Positions 27,387-36,375 of a stretch of DNA of 38,719 bases are shown here, one piece after another. The stretch is from an uncultured Lachnospiraceae bacterium. Lineage in GTDB: Bacteria; Bacillota; Clostridia; Lachnospirales; Lachnospiraceae. The stretch is taken from contig CANQFR010000007.1 of NCBI GenBank assembly GCA_947599905.1, forward strand, positions 1 to 38,719. The letters run 5' to 3'. The translations under genes and the position numbers were made by a program. Below the pieces are notes generated by a model. The model saw nothing but the letters and a program-made list of their open reading frames with translations. It made no database searches and was not told the origin of the DNA. Each line of letters begins with the position of its first letter. The stretch's first letter is position 1.

Positions 27387-28940
27387 ATGGGAGAGTTATA
27401 TAATCCGTTTCCAAGGACACCGAAGAATATCCGTCAGATCGGGGAGCGTGACCAGACGGTGAGACTGTATCTGGAGGACTATGTGAATACGTACCTGAAA
27501 CGGCTTTGCCCGAAAGGCGGACAGGACCTGCGGGTGGGCGTGCTTCTGGGGACGTCGGAGGAACGCGACGGCGTGCCGTTTCTGTTCGTGGACGGCGCGA
27601 TGGAGATTGAGGACGTGACGGAACCCGGGGAAAAGGTGCATTTCACGGAACAGGCGTGGCGGAAGACGTACCAGGGGATGGAGCAGATGTTCCCGAAGCG
27701 CGTGATTCTGGGATGGTTTCTCTGCGGCGCGGCGGGCTGTACGCTGAGTCCGCTGAATTACTGGAAAGAGCACGGGAAATATTTTGCCGCGAAGAATCAG
27801 CTGATGTACCTGAGCGGCGGGCTGGACGGCGAGGAGGCCGTGTATGTGGCGGCGGAGGAGGGCTTCAGCCGTCTGCGCGGCTACAGCATTTATTATGAAC
27901 GGAACCAGATGATGCAGGATTACATGATTCTGCGCAAGGACGTGCGGCGGGTGGAGTCCGGCGCGGGCGACCCGGTGATCCGGGATTTCCGGCAGCGGAT
28001 GGAGGAGAATAAGAGCCAGCTTGCGCAGCGGCGCGGCACGGTGCATGTGCTGGGCGGCTTGTGTACGATGCTGGGAATCGTCGTGCTGGCCGGCGGCGTG
28101 ATCATGATGAACAATTATGAGAAGATGAAGAAAATGGAAGCGGTGCTGGCATCCGTCCTGCCTGCCGGCCTGCAAAACGAAGAGGAAGCCGCTGAGGGCG
28201 GACAGGCCGGCGGCGGTTTCTTCGGCCTGGCGGGCATATTCGGCGGAAAATCGGACGAAAATGAGCCGCAGTCCGAAGCGGACGGCCGCGTGAGCGTGGA
28301 TGAAGTCGCCGGGAATCTGCAGCTTGCGGCCGGCAATGAAAATGCCGGCCCGCCCGGCTGGAACGCCGCGGACAGCGCCGCAGGCGGGAACGGCGCTTCG
28401 GCGGAAGCAGGCGCCTCCGGGACAGACGGCCGCGCGGGCGGTAACGCCGGAGGGGCGAGTGGAGGCGGAGACGTAAGCGGTTCCGCAGGAATGACCGGAG
28501 CCGGAGGGACGGACGGTTCTGTGGGTATGAACGGAACCGGAGGAACGAGCGGTTCCGCGGGTATGAATGGAGCCGGAGGCATGAATGCTTCAGCGGGTAC
28601 GCCGGAAGGCGCCGCCGGCACTTCCGGTGGAGGCGCGTCTGCTGGAAACGCCGCGGGCGGCGTCGGAGCAACAGCCGCCGGCAACAGTTCCGGGAGCCCG
28701 GACGTCACATCCGCAGCCGGCGAATCTGCGCCGCAGGCGCAGACAGCCGAATCCGCAGCCGCGCCCGCCCGTGAAGTTCTGGCCGGTCAGACCCTGTACC
28801 TGGTCCAGCCCGGAGACACGCTATACGGCATTTGTCTCGACAAATACGGCGACGGAAGCCGCATGCAGGAGATCTGCGAACTAAACGGCCTGAAAAACGA
28901 GGACACAATCACCGCCGGAGAGAATTTAATCCTTCCTTAA
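27387..28940 (+). CDS. MPN/JAB-like N-terminal domain + TM + Gly/Ala/Ser-rich linker + C-terminal LysM protein
   Basis: RVGVLLGTSEERDGV..MEIED..RVILGWFLCGAAGCTLSP..YSIYYERNQMMQDY; TM LGGLCTMLGIVVLAGGVIMM; LysM LYLVQPGDTLYGICLDKYGDGSRMQEICELNGLKNEDTITAGENLILP. Confidence 0.75.
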   Translation: MGELYNPFPRTPKNIRQIGERDQTVRLYLEDYVNTYLKRLCPKGGQDLRVGVLLGTSEERDGVPFLFVDGAMEIEDVTEPGEKVHFTEQAWRKTYQGMEQMFPKRVILGWFLCGAAGCTLSPLNYWKEHGKYFAAKNQLMYLSGGLDGEEAVYVAAEEGFSRLRGYSIYYERNQMMQDYMILRKDVRRVESGAGDPVIRDFRQRMEENKSQLAQRRGTVHVLGGLCTMLGIVVLAGGVIMMNNYEKMKKMEAVLASVLPAGLQNEEEAAEGGQAGGGFFGLAGIFGGKSDENEPQSEADGRVSVDEVAGNLQLAAGNENAGPPGWNAADSAAGGNGASAEAGASGTDGRAGGNAGGASGGGDVSGSAGMTGAGGTDGSVGMNGTGGTSGSAGMNGAGGMNASAGTPEGAAGTSGGGASAGNAAGGVGATAAGNSSGSPDVTSAAGESAPQAQTAESAAAPAREVLAGQTLYLVQPGDTLYGICLDKYGDGSRMQEICELNGLKNEDTITAGENLILP

Positions 28941-28985
28941 TCCGAAGAGTTGTGGTATAATGTCCACGCAGGCAATGAGCAGTGC

Positions 28986-29050
28986 GAAAAAAGACTGATA
29001 AGAACCTGCGTCGTGCTTGCACGTAAGCAGATTCTTATCAGCCTTTTTTC
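28986..29050 (+). terminator. Long hairpin terminator (about 23-bp stem with two G-U pairs), probably bidirectional
   Basis: GAAAAAAGACTGATAAGAACCTGC pairs with GCAGATTCTTATCAGCCTTTTTTC. Confidence 0.8.
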
Positions 29051-29060
29051 ATAGGGCGAA

Positions 29061-29236
29061 GCCCGTGAGCGAGAAAGCCGCAGGCTTTCGAGCGCCGCAC
29101 TGCGTGTTCGCGCCCCCGCAAGCCGCCCCCCGCGAGCGAGAAAGCCGCAGGCTTTCGAGCCGCACTGCGGGCTCGCTGTTCGCAAGTGAAGTCCGTGAAC
29201 TCGAAAGCCGCAGGCCTTTCGAGCCGCCACACTGCG
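29061..29236. repeat. Three copies of a palindromic repeat GAAAGCCGCAGGC(C)TTTC with conserved flanks
   Basis: Copies at 29073-29089, 29140-29156, 29203-29220, each followed within ~15 nt by CACTGCG. Confidence 0.85.
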
Positions 29237-29291
29237 CCTCCGTGTTATGCCACCCCCCAGGAATCCTTTTACAAGGAGCACCCCCCTAATT

Positions 29292-30692
29292 ATGAGCACC
29301 TCGAACCCTACCAACCGTGAATTCAAGAAACAGCAGCTCCGAAGCCGCATGATCTCCAGCGACCAACCCGCCGCTTCCATCCCGCGCGGCGCATCCCCCG
29401 CGTCGTCGGCCGCCTCTTCCGAGACGTCCGCCGCCGGTTCGTCTCCGCGGGTTACGGCCAGGTCGCAGGCGGCGGATCTCAGCCGCCAGCGCAAGGAGAG
29501 CGCCGAGACCATCCGCAAGGCGCACAACCGGACTGTCCGCCGCCGTACGGTGGCGCTGGTCGTGCTTCTGTGCCTGATCGCGGGCGCCGCAGGCGGCCTG
29601 TACTGGTACAACCGTTTCGCGAAGCTGGAGAATACGACGGTTGTGTGGGAGAGACTGACAGATCAGGCGGAGAGTACATTTACCGGCTATGAAAGCTTCG
29701 GCGACAATGTCCTCAAATACACGCGCGACGGCGCCGCCTATATCGACGCTTCCGGCAAGGATATCTGGATCCAGAGCTATGAGATGAACGATCCGATTGT
29801 GGCCGTCTGCGGGGACTATGCCGCGATCGCCGACCGGCAGGGAACCAGTATTTACATATGCGACAAGACCGGTTGTCTGGGCGTCGCCACGACGGTGCTG
29901 CCCATTTCCCGGATCACGATTTCTTCCAGAGGGATGGTGGCGGCCATTACGGAAGACCAGCTGTCTGCCAATGTATATTATTTCCAGCGTGACGGCTCGG
30001 AGATGGAGATTTATATCAGGGGCCTGCTTGACAGCGACGACAGCCGGGACGAAACCGGCGTCGGTTACGTGCTGGACGCGGACCTGTCGCCGGACGGGAA
30101 TCTGCTGATGGGCTCTTATTTCTATGTGCAGGGCGGGCGTCTCCGTAACCGCGTCGCGTTCTATAATTTCTCCGAGGTCGGCAAGAACGCCGTGAACCGT
30201 ATGGTGGGCGGCTTCCATGAGATTTACGAGGACAGTATGGTTTCGAAGGTGGTCTGCTTAAACAATGAGCGGGCGGTGGCGTTTGCGGACAACAGTCTGA
30301 GCTTTTACAGTCTCCGCGACCAGATGTCGCCGGAGATGACGCTTTTGATTCCGGTGGAGGAAGAGATTCAGAGCATTTTCTATAATGAGAATTACGTGGG
30401 CATCATCGTTCAGGCGGCCTCCGGCGAGGAGAAATACCGTATGGATGTGTATGAAGCCGACGGCACGAAAGCATTTTCTGAAGGATTCAGCTACGGCTAC
30501 ACACAGGCGGCCGTAGAGGGAGATATGGTGTTTCTTTATAATGAGGAGTCCTGCCGGATCTACAACCATTACGGCAATCTGAAATACGAGGGGACGTTCG
30601 ACTACACGGTGTCGCGGATCACGCGGGGCCAGCTTCCCAACCAGATTATCGTGACGGGACCGCAGAAAATGCAGGAACTTCTACTGCACTGA
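29292..30692 (+). CDS. DUF5711 family protein (TM + beta-propeller-like extracellular domain)
   Basis: VVLLCLIAGAAGGLYWYNRF, GYESFGDNVLKYTRDGAAYIDASGKDIWIQSYEMNDPIVAVCGDYAAIADRQGTSIYICD. Confidence 0.85.
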   Translation: MSTSNPTNREFKKQQLRSRMISSDQPAASIPRGASPASSAASSETSAAGSSPRVTARSQAADLSRQRKESAETIRKAHNRTVRRRTVALVVLLCLIAGAAGGLYWYNRFAKLENTTVVWERLTDQAESTFTGYESFGDNVLKYTRDGAAYIDASGKDIWIQSYEMNDPIVAVCGDYAAIADRQGTSIYICDKTGCLGVATTVLPISRITISSRGMVAAITEDQLSANVYYFQRDGSEMEIYIRGLLDSDDSRDETGVGYVLDADLSPDGNLLMGSYFYVQGGRLRNRVAFYNFSEVGKNAVNRMVGGFHEIYEDSMVSKVVCLNNERAVAFADNSLSFYSLRDQMSPEMTLLIPVEEEIQSIFYNENYVGIIVQAASGEEKYRMDVYEADGTKAFSEGFSYGYTQAAVEGDMVFLYNEESCRIYNHYGNLKYEGTFDYTVSRITRGQLPNQIIVTGPQKMQELLLH

Positions 30693-30709
30693 AAAGAGGA
30701 GATAAGACG

Positions 30710-31657
30710 ATGGGAAAATACTGTATCGGAATCGATGTGGGCGGTACAACGGTGAAGCTTGGGATTTTCGAGCAGACGGGAGAGCTTCTGCGCAAATGGG
30801 AGATCCCCACAAGGACGGAGCACAACGGCTGCAATATCCTGACGGACGTGGCGGTTTCGATCCGCCGGACGCTTGGGGAGATGGGGATTGCCTTTTCGGA
30901 TGTCGGAGGCGCCGGTATGGGCGTGCCGGGGCCGGTTGCGAGAAATGGTTTCGTGCCCCGCTGCGTGAATCTGGGCTGGGGCGCGTGCTATCCGGCGCGG
31001 GATTTAAGCCTGATGCTGGACGGTCTGCCGGTTTTCTGCGCCAATGACGCCAATATCGCGGCGCTGGGCGAGATGTGGCAGGGCGGCGGAAAAGGATACG
31101 ACGATATCGTCATGATCACGCTGGGGACCGGCGTGGGCGGCGGCGTGGTTGTGGACCAGAAGATCATCGCCGGGCGGCACGGTCTGGCGGGCGAGATCGG
31201 CCACACCCATGTCCGTGACGATGAACCCGAATACTGCAACTGCGGCAGCCGCGGCTGTCTGGAGCAGGTGGCGTCGGCGACCGGCATTGTCCGGGAAGCG
31301 AAGCGTTTCCTGAATTCCTCCGGAGAGGATTCTTCCCTGCGCGATATAGAGGCGGACAGGCTGACGGCCAAGGATGTGATCGACGCTGCCAAGGCCGGCG
31401 ACGGGCTGGCGATGGAGATCGTGGAATATGTCTGCTATTATCTGGGCCGCTCCCTGGCGCAGCTGGCGCTGACGATCGATCCGGAGATCTTCGTGATCGG
31501 CGGAGGCGTCTCGAAGGCGGGACAGTTCTTGATCGATATCATTCAGAAATATTATGAGGAGTATGAGAAGCTGTCCGAGGACCGGCCGCTGATCGGCCTG
31601 GCGAAGCTGGGCAACGACGCTGGTATCTACGGCGCGGCGCGGATGGTGCTTGACTAG
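30710..31657 (+). CDS. glk: ROK family glucokinase
   Basis: YCIGIDVGGTTVKLGIF, NDANIAALGEMW, TLGTGVGGGVVVD, ROK zinc motif EYCNCGSRGCLEQ. Confidence 0.95.
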   Translation: MGKYCIGIDVGGTTVKLGIFEQTGELLRKWEIPTRTEHNGCNILTDVAVSIRRTLGEMGIAFSDVGGAGMGVPGPVARNGFVPRCVNLGWGACYPARDLSLMLDGLPVFCANDANIAALGEMWQGGGKGYDDIVMITLGTGVGGGVVVDQKIIAGRHGLAGEIGHTHVRDDEPEYCNCGSRGCLEQVASATGIVREAKRFLNSSGEDSSLRDIEADRLTAKDVIDAAKAGDGLAMEIVEYVCYYLGRSLAQLALTIDPEIFVIGGGVSKAGQFLIDIIQKYYEEYEKLSEDRPLIGLAKLGNDAGIYGAARMVLD

Positions 31658-31766
31658 GGGCGGCGCGGCAGGCGTGCCGCGGCCGGGCGGGATGCGCGGC
31701 TGCGCTGCACCGGCACGGGCCGAGCGGGCTGTGACTGACACGGCCGCCAACCCGGGACATGAGGAG

Positions 31767-31790
31767 GCCCCGGCCGTTGCCAGCCGGGGC
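31767..31790 (+). terminator. GC-rich hairpin downstream of glk
   Basis: GCCCCGGC / GCCGGGGC inverted repeat; no clear U-run. Confidence 0.35.
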
Positions 31791-32006
31791 AATTATGAAA
31801 AAATCTATGTGCATAATGTCAAAGGAATGAATGGTTAAAACTTTGTTTCTGTGCATTTCTTATAAAATGATTGTAGGCGGCTCATGTGAATTAGGTATAA
31901 ACAAATTGTAAATAAATTGTGAACGTGACGGGCCGTCGGGCGTCCGGACGCGGTGCACAGCTGCAGGGAGATTCCTTGTGTTGAATGAAGAGAAGGCGGA
32001 GGAAGA

Positions 32007-33665
32007 ATGGCGGAGTATAACAAGAAGAAAACGCTGGTGATCGGTCACCGGAACCCGGACACGGATTCTGTCTGTTCGGCCATCTGTTATGCGGCGCTGA
32101 AGCGGAAGCTTACCGGCGGTGATTACGAGGCGGCCCGCGTGGGGCACATGAATGAAGAAACGCTCTTCGTGCTGCGGTATTTCGGCGTGGAGAAGCCGCT
32201 GCGGGTGCGGCATGTGCGGACCGAGGTGCGGGATATCGATATCCGGCAGGTACCCGGCGTGAACCGGAACATTTCCTTAAAGAGCGCCTGGAATATCATG
32301 CAGAAGGACAGCCTGGTGACGCTGCCGGCGGTAACGGAGGACGGCACGCTGGAAGGGCTGATCACAGTCAGCGATATTGCGAAGACGTATCTGGATGTGC
32401 TGGACAGCAGCATCCTGTCGAAGGCGTGTACGAAGTATTCGAATATCATTGAGACCCTGGAGGGGCTGATGATTGTCGGCGATGAAGACGCGTATTTCTC
32501 TCAGGGAAAGGTGCTGATTGCGGCGGCGAATCCGGATATGATGGAGTATTATATCAGCGAGCACGACCTGGTAATCCTCGGCAACCGCTACGAATCCCAG
32601 CTGTGCGCGATCGAAATGGGCGCGGACTGCATCATCGTCTGCGAGGGCGCGGCGGTGTCGATGACGATCAAGAAGCTGGCGCAGGAGCGCGGCTGTACAG
32701 TGATGACGACGCCTTATGACGCATTTACGGCGGCCCGTCTGATCAACCAGAGTATGCCGATCGGATATTTCATGAAGAGCGACCATCTGATCACGTTTCA
32801 GGAGACGGACGTGGTCGACGAGATCAAGGATGTGATGGCCAGCAAACGGCACCGCGATTTCCCGATCCTGGATGAGGACGGAAAGTACAAGGGAATGATC
32901 TCCCGCCGGAACCTTCTGGGCGCGCGCGGGAAATCGGTAATCCTCGTGGATCACAATGAACGCGCTCAGGCGGTGGACGGCATCGAGAACGCGCGGATCG
33001 TGGAGATCATCGACCACCACAGGCTGGGGCCGATCGAGACCATCGGGCCGGTGTATTTCCGCAATCAGCCGCTGGGCTGTACGGCGACCATCGTCTATCA
33101 GATGTATCAGGAAAATGATATCGCGGTGGACAAACAGACGGCCGGCCTTTTGTGCAGCGCGATCCTGTCGGATACCCTGCTGTTCCGTTCGCCGACCTGT
33201 ACGGATATCGACCGGAAGGCGGCGGAAGAGCTGGCGCAGATCGCCGGCATCGACGTGGAGAAGTACGCGATGGAAATGTTCTCGGCGGCCAGCAATTTCG
33301 AGAGCAAGTCGGAAGAGGACATCCTGTATCAGGATTTTAAGCTGTTCACCGTGGGGAAGACCACGCTGGGCGTGGGCCAGATCAATTCCCTGAGCGCGCA
33401 GGAACTGAAGACGCTGGAGGAGCGGATGCTTCCGTATCTGAAGAAGGAGCGGGCGCGGCGCGGGCTGGACATGATGTTCCTGATGCTGACGGATATATTG
33501 ACGGAGACGACAGTGCTTTTGTGCGACGGAGCGGGTGCGGCGCGGATGGTGCAGGACGCGTTTCAGATGGAAGAGAATGACAGGCAGGGGCAGGTGAGGC
33601 TGCCGGGCGTGGTGTCCCGGAAGAAGCAGCTGGTACCGGCGATCATGGTGGCGATGGAAGGTTAG
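32007..33665 (+). CDS. ppaC: Manganese-dependent (family II) inorganic diphosphatase with CBS and DRTGG regulatory domains
   Basis: LVIGHRNPDTDSVCSAICYA, CBS-like LVTLPAVTEDGTLEGLITVSDIAKTY, LVDHNERAQAVDGIENARIVEIIDHHRLG. Confidence 0.94.
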   Translation: MAEYNKKKTLVIGHRNPDTDSVCSAICYAALKRKLTGGDYEAARVGHMNEETLFVLRYFGVEKPLRVRHVRTEVRDIDIRQVPGVNRNISLKSAWNIMQKDSLVTLPAVTEDGTLEGLITVSDIAKTYLDVLDSSILSKACTKYSNIIETLEGLMIVGDEDAYFSQGKVLIAAANPDMMEYYISEHDLVILGNRYESQLCAIEMGADCIIVCEGAAVSMTIKKLAQERGCTVMTTPYDAFTAARLINQSMPIGYFMKSDHLITFQETDVVDEIKDVMASKRHRDFPILDEDGKYKGMISRRNLLGARGKSVILVDHNERAQAVDGIENARIVEIIDHHRLGPIETIGPVYFRNQPLGCTATIVYQMYQENDIAVDKQTAGLLCSAILSDTLLFRSPTCTDIDRKAAEELAQIAGIDVEKYAMEMFSAASNFESKSEEDILYQDFKLFTVGKTTLGVGQINSLSAQELKTLEERMLPYLKKERARRGLDMMFLMLTDILTETTVLLCDGAGAARMVQDAFQMEENDRQGQVRLPGVVSRKKQLVPAIMVAMEG

Positions 33666-33730
33666 GGGAACGAGCGAAAGAAAACAGCCGGACCGCCGGG
33701 AGCGCGGCACGGCAAAGAAGGAGAGCGGAG

Positions 33731-34009
33731 ATGACATTTACATACCCTGCGGTAGTAGTGCCGCATGAAAATGACAACGGATACCATGTGTATTTCCCGG
33801 ATCTGGAGAGCTGTGAGGCGGACGGGCCGGATCTGGACGACGCGCTGCAGAACGCCAGGGAGGCGGCTTACGACTGGATTACCGTGGAGATGGAAGAGGA
33901 TGAGCCGCTGATGCCGGAGGTGTCCCACACGGAGGACATTACGCTGCCGGCGGGCGGATTTCTGCGGAATATTATGGTGACGGTGAAGCTTTTGCCGGAT
34001 AATGACTGA
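33731..34009 (+). CDS. hicB: HicB-family antitoxin-like protein (no adjacent HicA)
   Basis: YPAVVVPHENDNGYHVYFPDLESCEADGPDLDDALQNAREAAYDWI. Confidence 0.85.
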   Translation: MTFTYPAVVVPHENDNGYHVYFPDLESCEADGPDLDDALQNAREAAYDWITVEMEEDEPLMPEVSHTEDITLPAGGFLRNIMVTVKLLPDND

Positions 34010-34028
34010 ATCGCAAAGGAGTACAATT

Positions 34029-34610
34029 ATGGCGAAACAAAGTTGGAAACCGGGGAATCTGTTATATCCCCTGCCGGTGATCATGGTGAGCTGCCAGAGA
34101 CCCGGCGAGAAGCCGAACATTATTACACTGGCGTGGGCCGGTACGGTCTGCTCTACGCCGCCGATGGTGTCCGTTTCGATCCAGAGAGTGCGGCATTCCT
34201 ACGATATCATTAAGGAGACGGGCGAATTCGTTATCAACCTGGTGACGAAGGATCTGACCTTTGCGACGGATTACTGCGGCGTCCGTTCCGGACGCGATGT
34301 GGACAAATTCGCGGAGATGAAGCTGACGCCGCTGCCTTCCCGGCAGATCGCGGCGCCGGGCATCGCCGAAAGCCCGGTGAACCTGGAATGCAGGGTGCAG
34401 CAGGTGATCCCGCTGGGCAGCCACGATATGTTCGTGGCGGAGATCGTGGGCGTGACGGTGGAGGACAGTTATATCGATAAGGACGGCAAGTTCCATCTGA
34501 ACGATACGGACCTGACGGCATATTCCCACGGGGAGTATTTCCGGCTGGGTGAGAAGCTGGGGAAGTTCGGATATTCGGTGGAGAAGAAGGTGGCCGGGAA
34601 GCGCAGATAG
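34029..34610 (+). CDS. Flavin reductase family (FMN-binding split barrel) protein
   Basis: NLLYPLPVIMVSCQRPGEKPNIITLAWAGTVCSTPPMVSVSIQRVRHSYDIIKETGEFVINL. Confidence 0.9.
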   Translation: MAKQSWKPGNLLYPLPVIMVSCQRPGEKPNIITLAWAGTVCSTPPMVSVSIQRVRHSYDIIKETGEFVINLVTKDLTFATDYCGVRSGRDVDKFAEMKLTPLPSRQIAAPGIAESPVNLECRVQQVIPLGSHDMFVAEIVGVTVEDSYIDKDGKFHLNDTDLTAYSHGEYFRLGEKLGKFGYSVEKKVAGKRR

Positions 34611-34617
34611 GGGAACC

Positions 34618-34750
34618 GGGACAGGACTGGCCGTGGAGCCGAGGCCGTGCGGGTTCTGGCGGGACATGCTGCGGAATCGCAGCAGCGCGAATCGTGACAG
34701 AACAGGCCGTGGAAGCAGGGCAGTACGGGTTCTGGCAGGACAGGCATCAG
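34618..34750. repeat. Imperfect tandem duplication (about 76-bp period) in intergenic DNA before aroK
   Basis: GACAGGACTGGCCGTGGAGCCGAGGCCGTGCGGGTTCTGGCGGGACA versus GACAGAACAGGCCGTGGAAGCAGGGCAGTACGGGTTCTGGCAGGACA. Confidence 0.75.
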
Positions 34751-34762
34751 CGCAGGGACAGA

Positions 34763-35302
34763 ATGTACAGACAGGAGATCGACACAAATTTGAGTATGCA
34801 ACACAATAATATCACATTAATCGGTATGCCCGCCGCGGGCAAAAGCATGGTGGGCGTGCTGCTGGCCAAGCGACTGGGGTATTCCTTTATCGATACGGAC
34901 ATCGTGATCCAGGAGCAGGAGGGACGGCTTCTGAAGGAGATCATTGCGCAGGACGGCCTGGATGCTTTCCTTGCGATCGAGAACCGGGTGAACGCGTCCC
35001 TGACGCCCCGCCGCGCGGTGATTGCGCCGGGCGGAAGCGTGATCTACGGGCGGGAGGCCATGGAACATTTTAAGGAGATCGGCACCGTCGTATATCTGCG
35101 GGTCTCCTGCGAAGCGCTTGAAAAGCGGCTGGGCGACCTGCAGGACCGGGGCGTGGCCCTGCGGGACGGAATGACGCTGCGCGACCTTTACGGTGAGCGG
35201 ACGCCGCTTTACGAGAAATACGCGGACATCACCATCGATGAGACCGGCAAATCCGCCGGGGATATGGTGGATGAACTGCGGGAGATACTGGCCAAAAAAT
35301 AA
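34763..35302 (+). CDS. aroK: Shikimate kinase
   Basis: NITLIGMPAAGKSMVGVLLAKRLGYSFIDTDIVIQ, APGGSVIYGREAMEHF; start ATG 34763 or 34796. Confidence 0.92.
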   Translation: MYRQEIDTNLSMQHNNITLIGMPAAGKSMVGVLLAKRLGYSFIDTDIVIQEQEGRLLKEIIAQDGLDAFLAIENRVNASLTPRRAVIAPGGSVIYGREAMEHFKEIGTVVYLRVSCEALEKRLGDLQDRGVALRDGMTLRDLYGERTPLYEKYADITIDETGKSAGDMVDELREILAKK

Positions 35303-35355
35303 ACACCGCCCGTGCCTGCATAAAGAAGTGGCCGCGGGCTGAAAGGAAGGATAAG

Positions 35356-36312
35356 ATGATGAAGCGTTTACTGGCGATCGGAGAGGCACTCATTGACTGG
35401 ATACCGGCGGAGTCCGGCAAACCCATCCGCCATGTCACCGCGTTTCAGCCCAAGGTGGGCGGCGCGCCCGCCAATGTGGTCGGCGCGTATGTGAAGCTGG
35501 GCGGCAGCGGTTCCATGATCACACAGCTGGGGGACGATCCCTTCGGCGACAAGATCGTGGAAGAGCTGACAGACTGCGGCATTGACTGCAGCTGTGTCAG
35601 GCGGACAAAAGAGGCGAATACGTCCCTTGCGTTCGTGGCGCTTAAAGAGGACGGCAACCGGGAATTCTCCTTCTACCGCAAGCCCGGCGCGGATATGCTG
35701 ATGCAGCCGGAGACGGTGGATGCGGCATGGTTTAAGGACATTTTTGCGCTGCATTTCTGTTCGGTCTCTTTGGGAGACTGGCCGATGAAGGAGGCGCACC
35801 GCAAGGCGATCCGCTGTGCTCGTGAGGCGGGGGCGCTGGTCAGCTTCGACCCGAACCTGCGGCTGGCGTTATGGGATGACGCGGAGGCGCTGCGCCGTGT
35901 GGTGCGGGAATTTGCGCCGATGGCGGATATTCTGAAGGTTTCGGATGAGGAACTGGAATTCATTACCGGTAAAACCGATATTGCCGATGCGCTGCCGGAG
36001 CTTCTTGCCGGCAATACGAAGCTGGTCATCTACACCAAGGGGCCGGATGGCGCGGAGTGCTACACGAAGACGGCCAATGGCTTTGCCGCCGGACATAAGG
36101 TCGCTGCCGTGGACACCACCGGGGCGGGAGACGGTTTCATCGGCTCCTTCCTCTACTGCCTGTCGCGGGACGGTGTGGACGCCGCGAATATCCACGCGCT
36201 GACAGCGGAGAAAATGGCGGAGTATCTGGCATTTTCCAATCGGTTCTGTGCCATCAGCGTGACGAAGCGCGGCGCAATCGCGTCGTATCCGACGCTTGAG
36301 GAGATGGCGTGA
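35356..36312 (+). CDS. PfkB family carbohydrate kinase (fructokinase-like)
   Basis: AIGEALIDWIP, KVGGAPANVVGAYVKLGG, VAAVDTTGAGDGFIGSFLY. Confidence 0.93.
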   Translation: MMKRLLAIGEALIDWIPAESGKPIRHVTAFQPKVGGAPANVVGAYVKLGGSGSMITQLGDDPFGDKIVEELTDCGIDCSCVRRTKEANTSLAFVALKEDGNREFSFYRKPGADMLMQPETVDAAWFKDIFALHFCSVSLGDWPMKEAHRKAIRCAREAGALVSFDPNLRLALWDDAEALRRVVREFAPMADILKVSDEELEFITGKTDIADALPELLAGNTKLVIYTKGPDGAECYTKTANGFAAGHKVAAVDTTGAGDGFIGSFLYCLSRDGVDAANIHALTAEKMAEYLAFSNRFCAISVTKRGAIASYPTLEEMA

Positions 36313-36375
36313 GGATGCGGCTGCAGAGCCAGTGATTTCAGACAACCCCGGCGGGATATTTGCGAGGTGAAGGTT

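Noticed and set aside
29061-29236. Possible CRISPR array
   Set aside because: Only three imperfect copies, intervening sequence is itself degenerate repeat rather than unique spacers, and no cas genes nearby
28937-29611. Minus-strand ORF across the palindromic repeats
   Set aside because: Built from repeat DNA and antisense to the DUF5711 start; no family features
31650-31838. Small ORF between glk and ppaC
   Set aside because: Alternate reading of a GC-rich hairpin region with no RBS or homology signal
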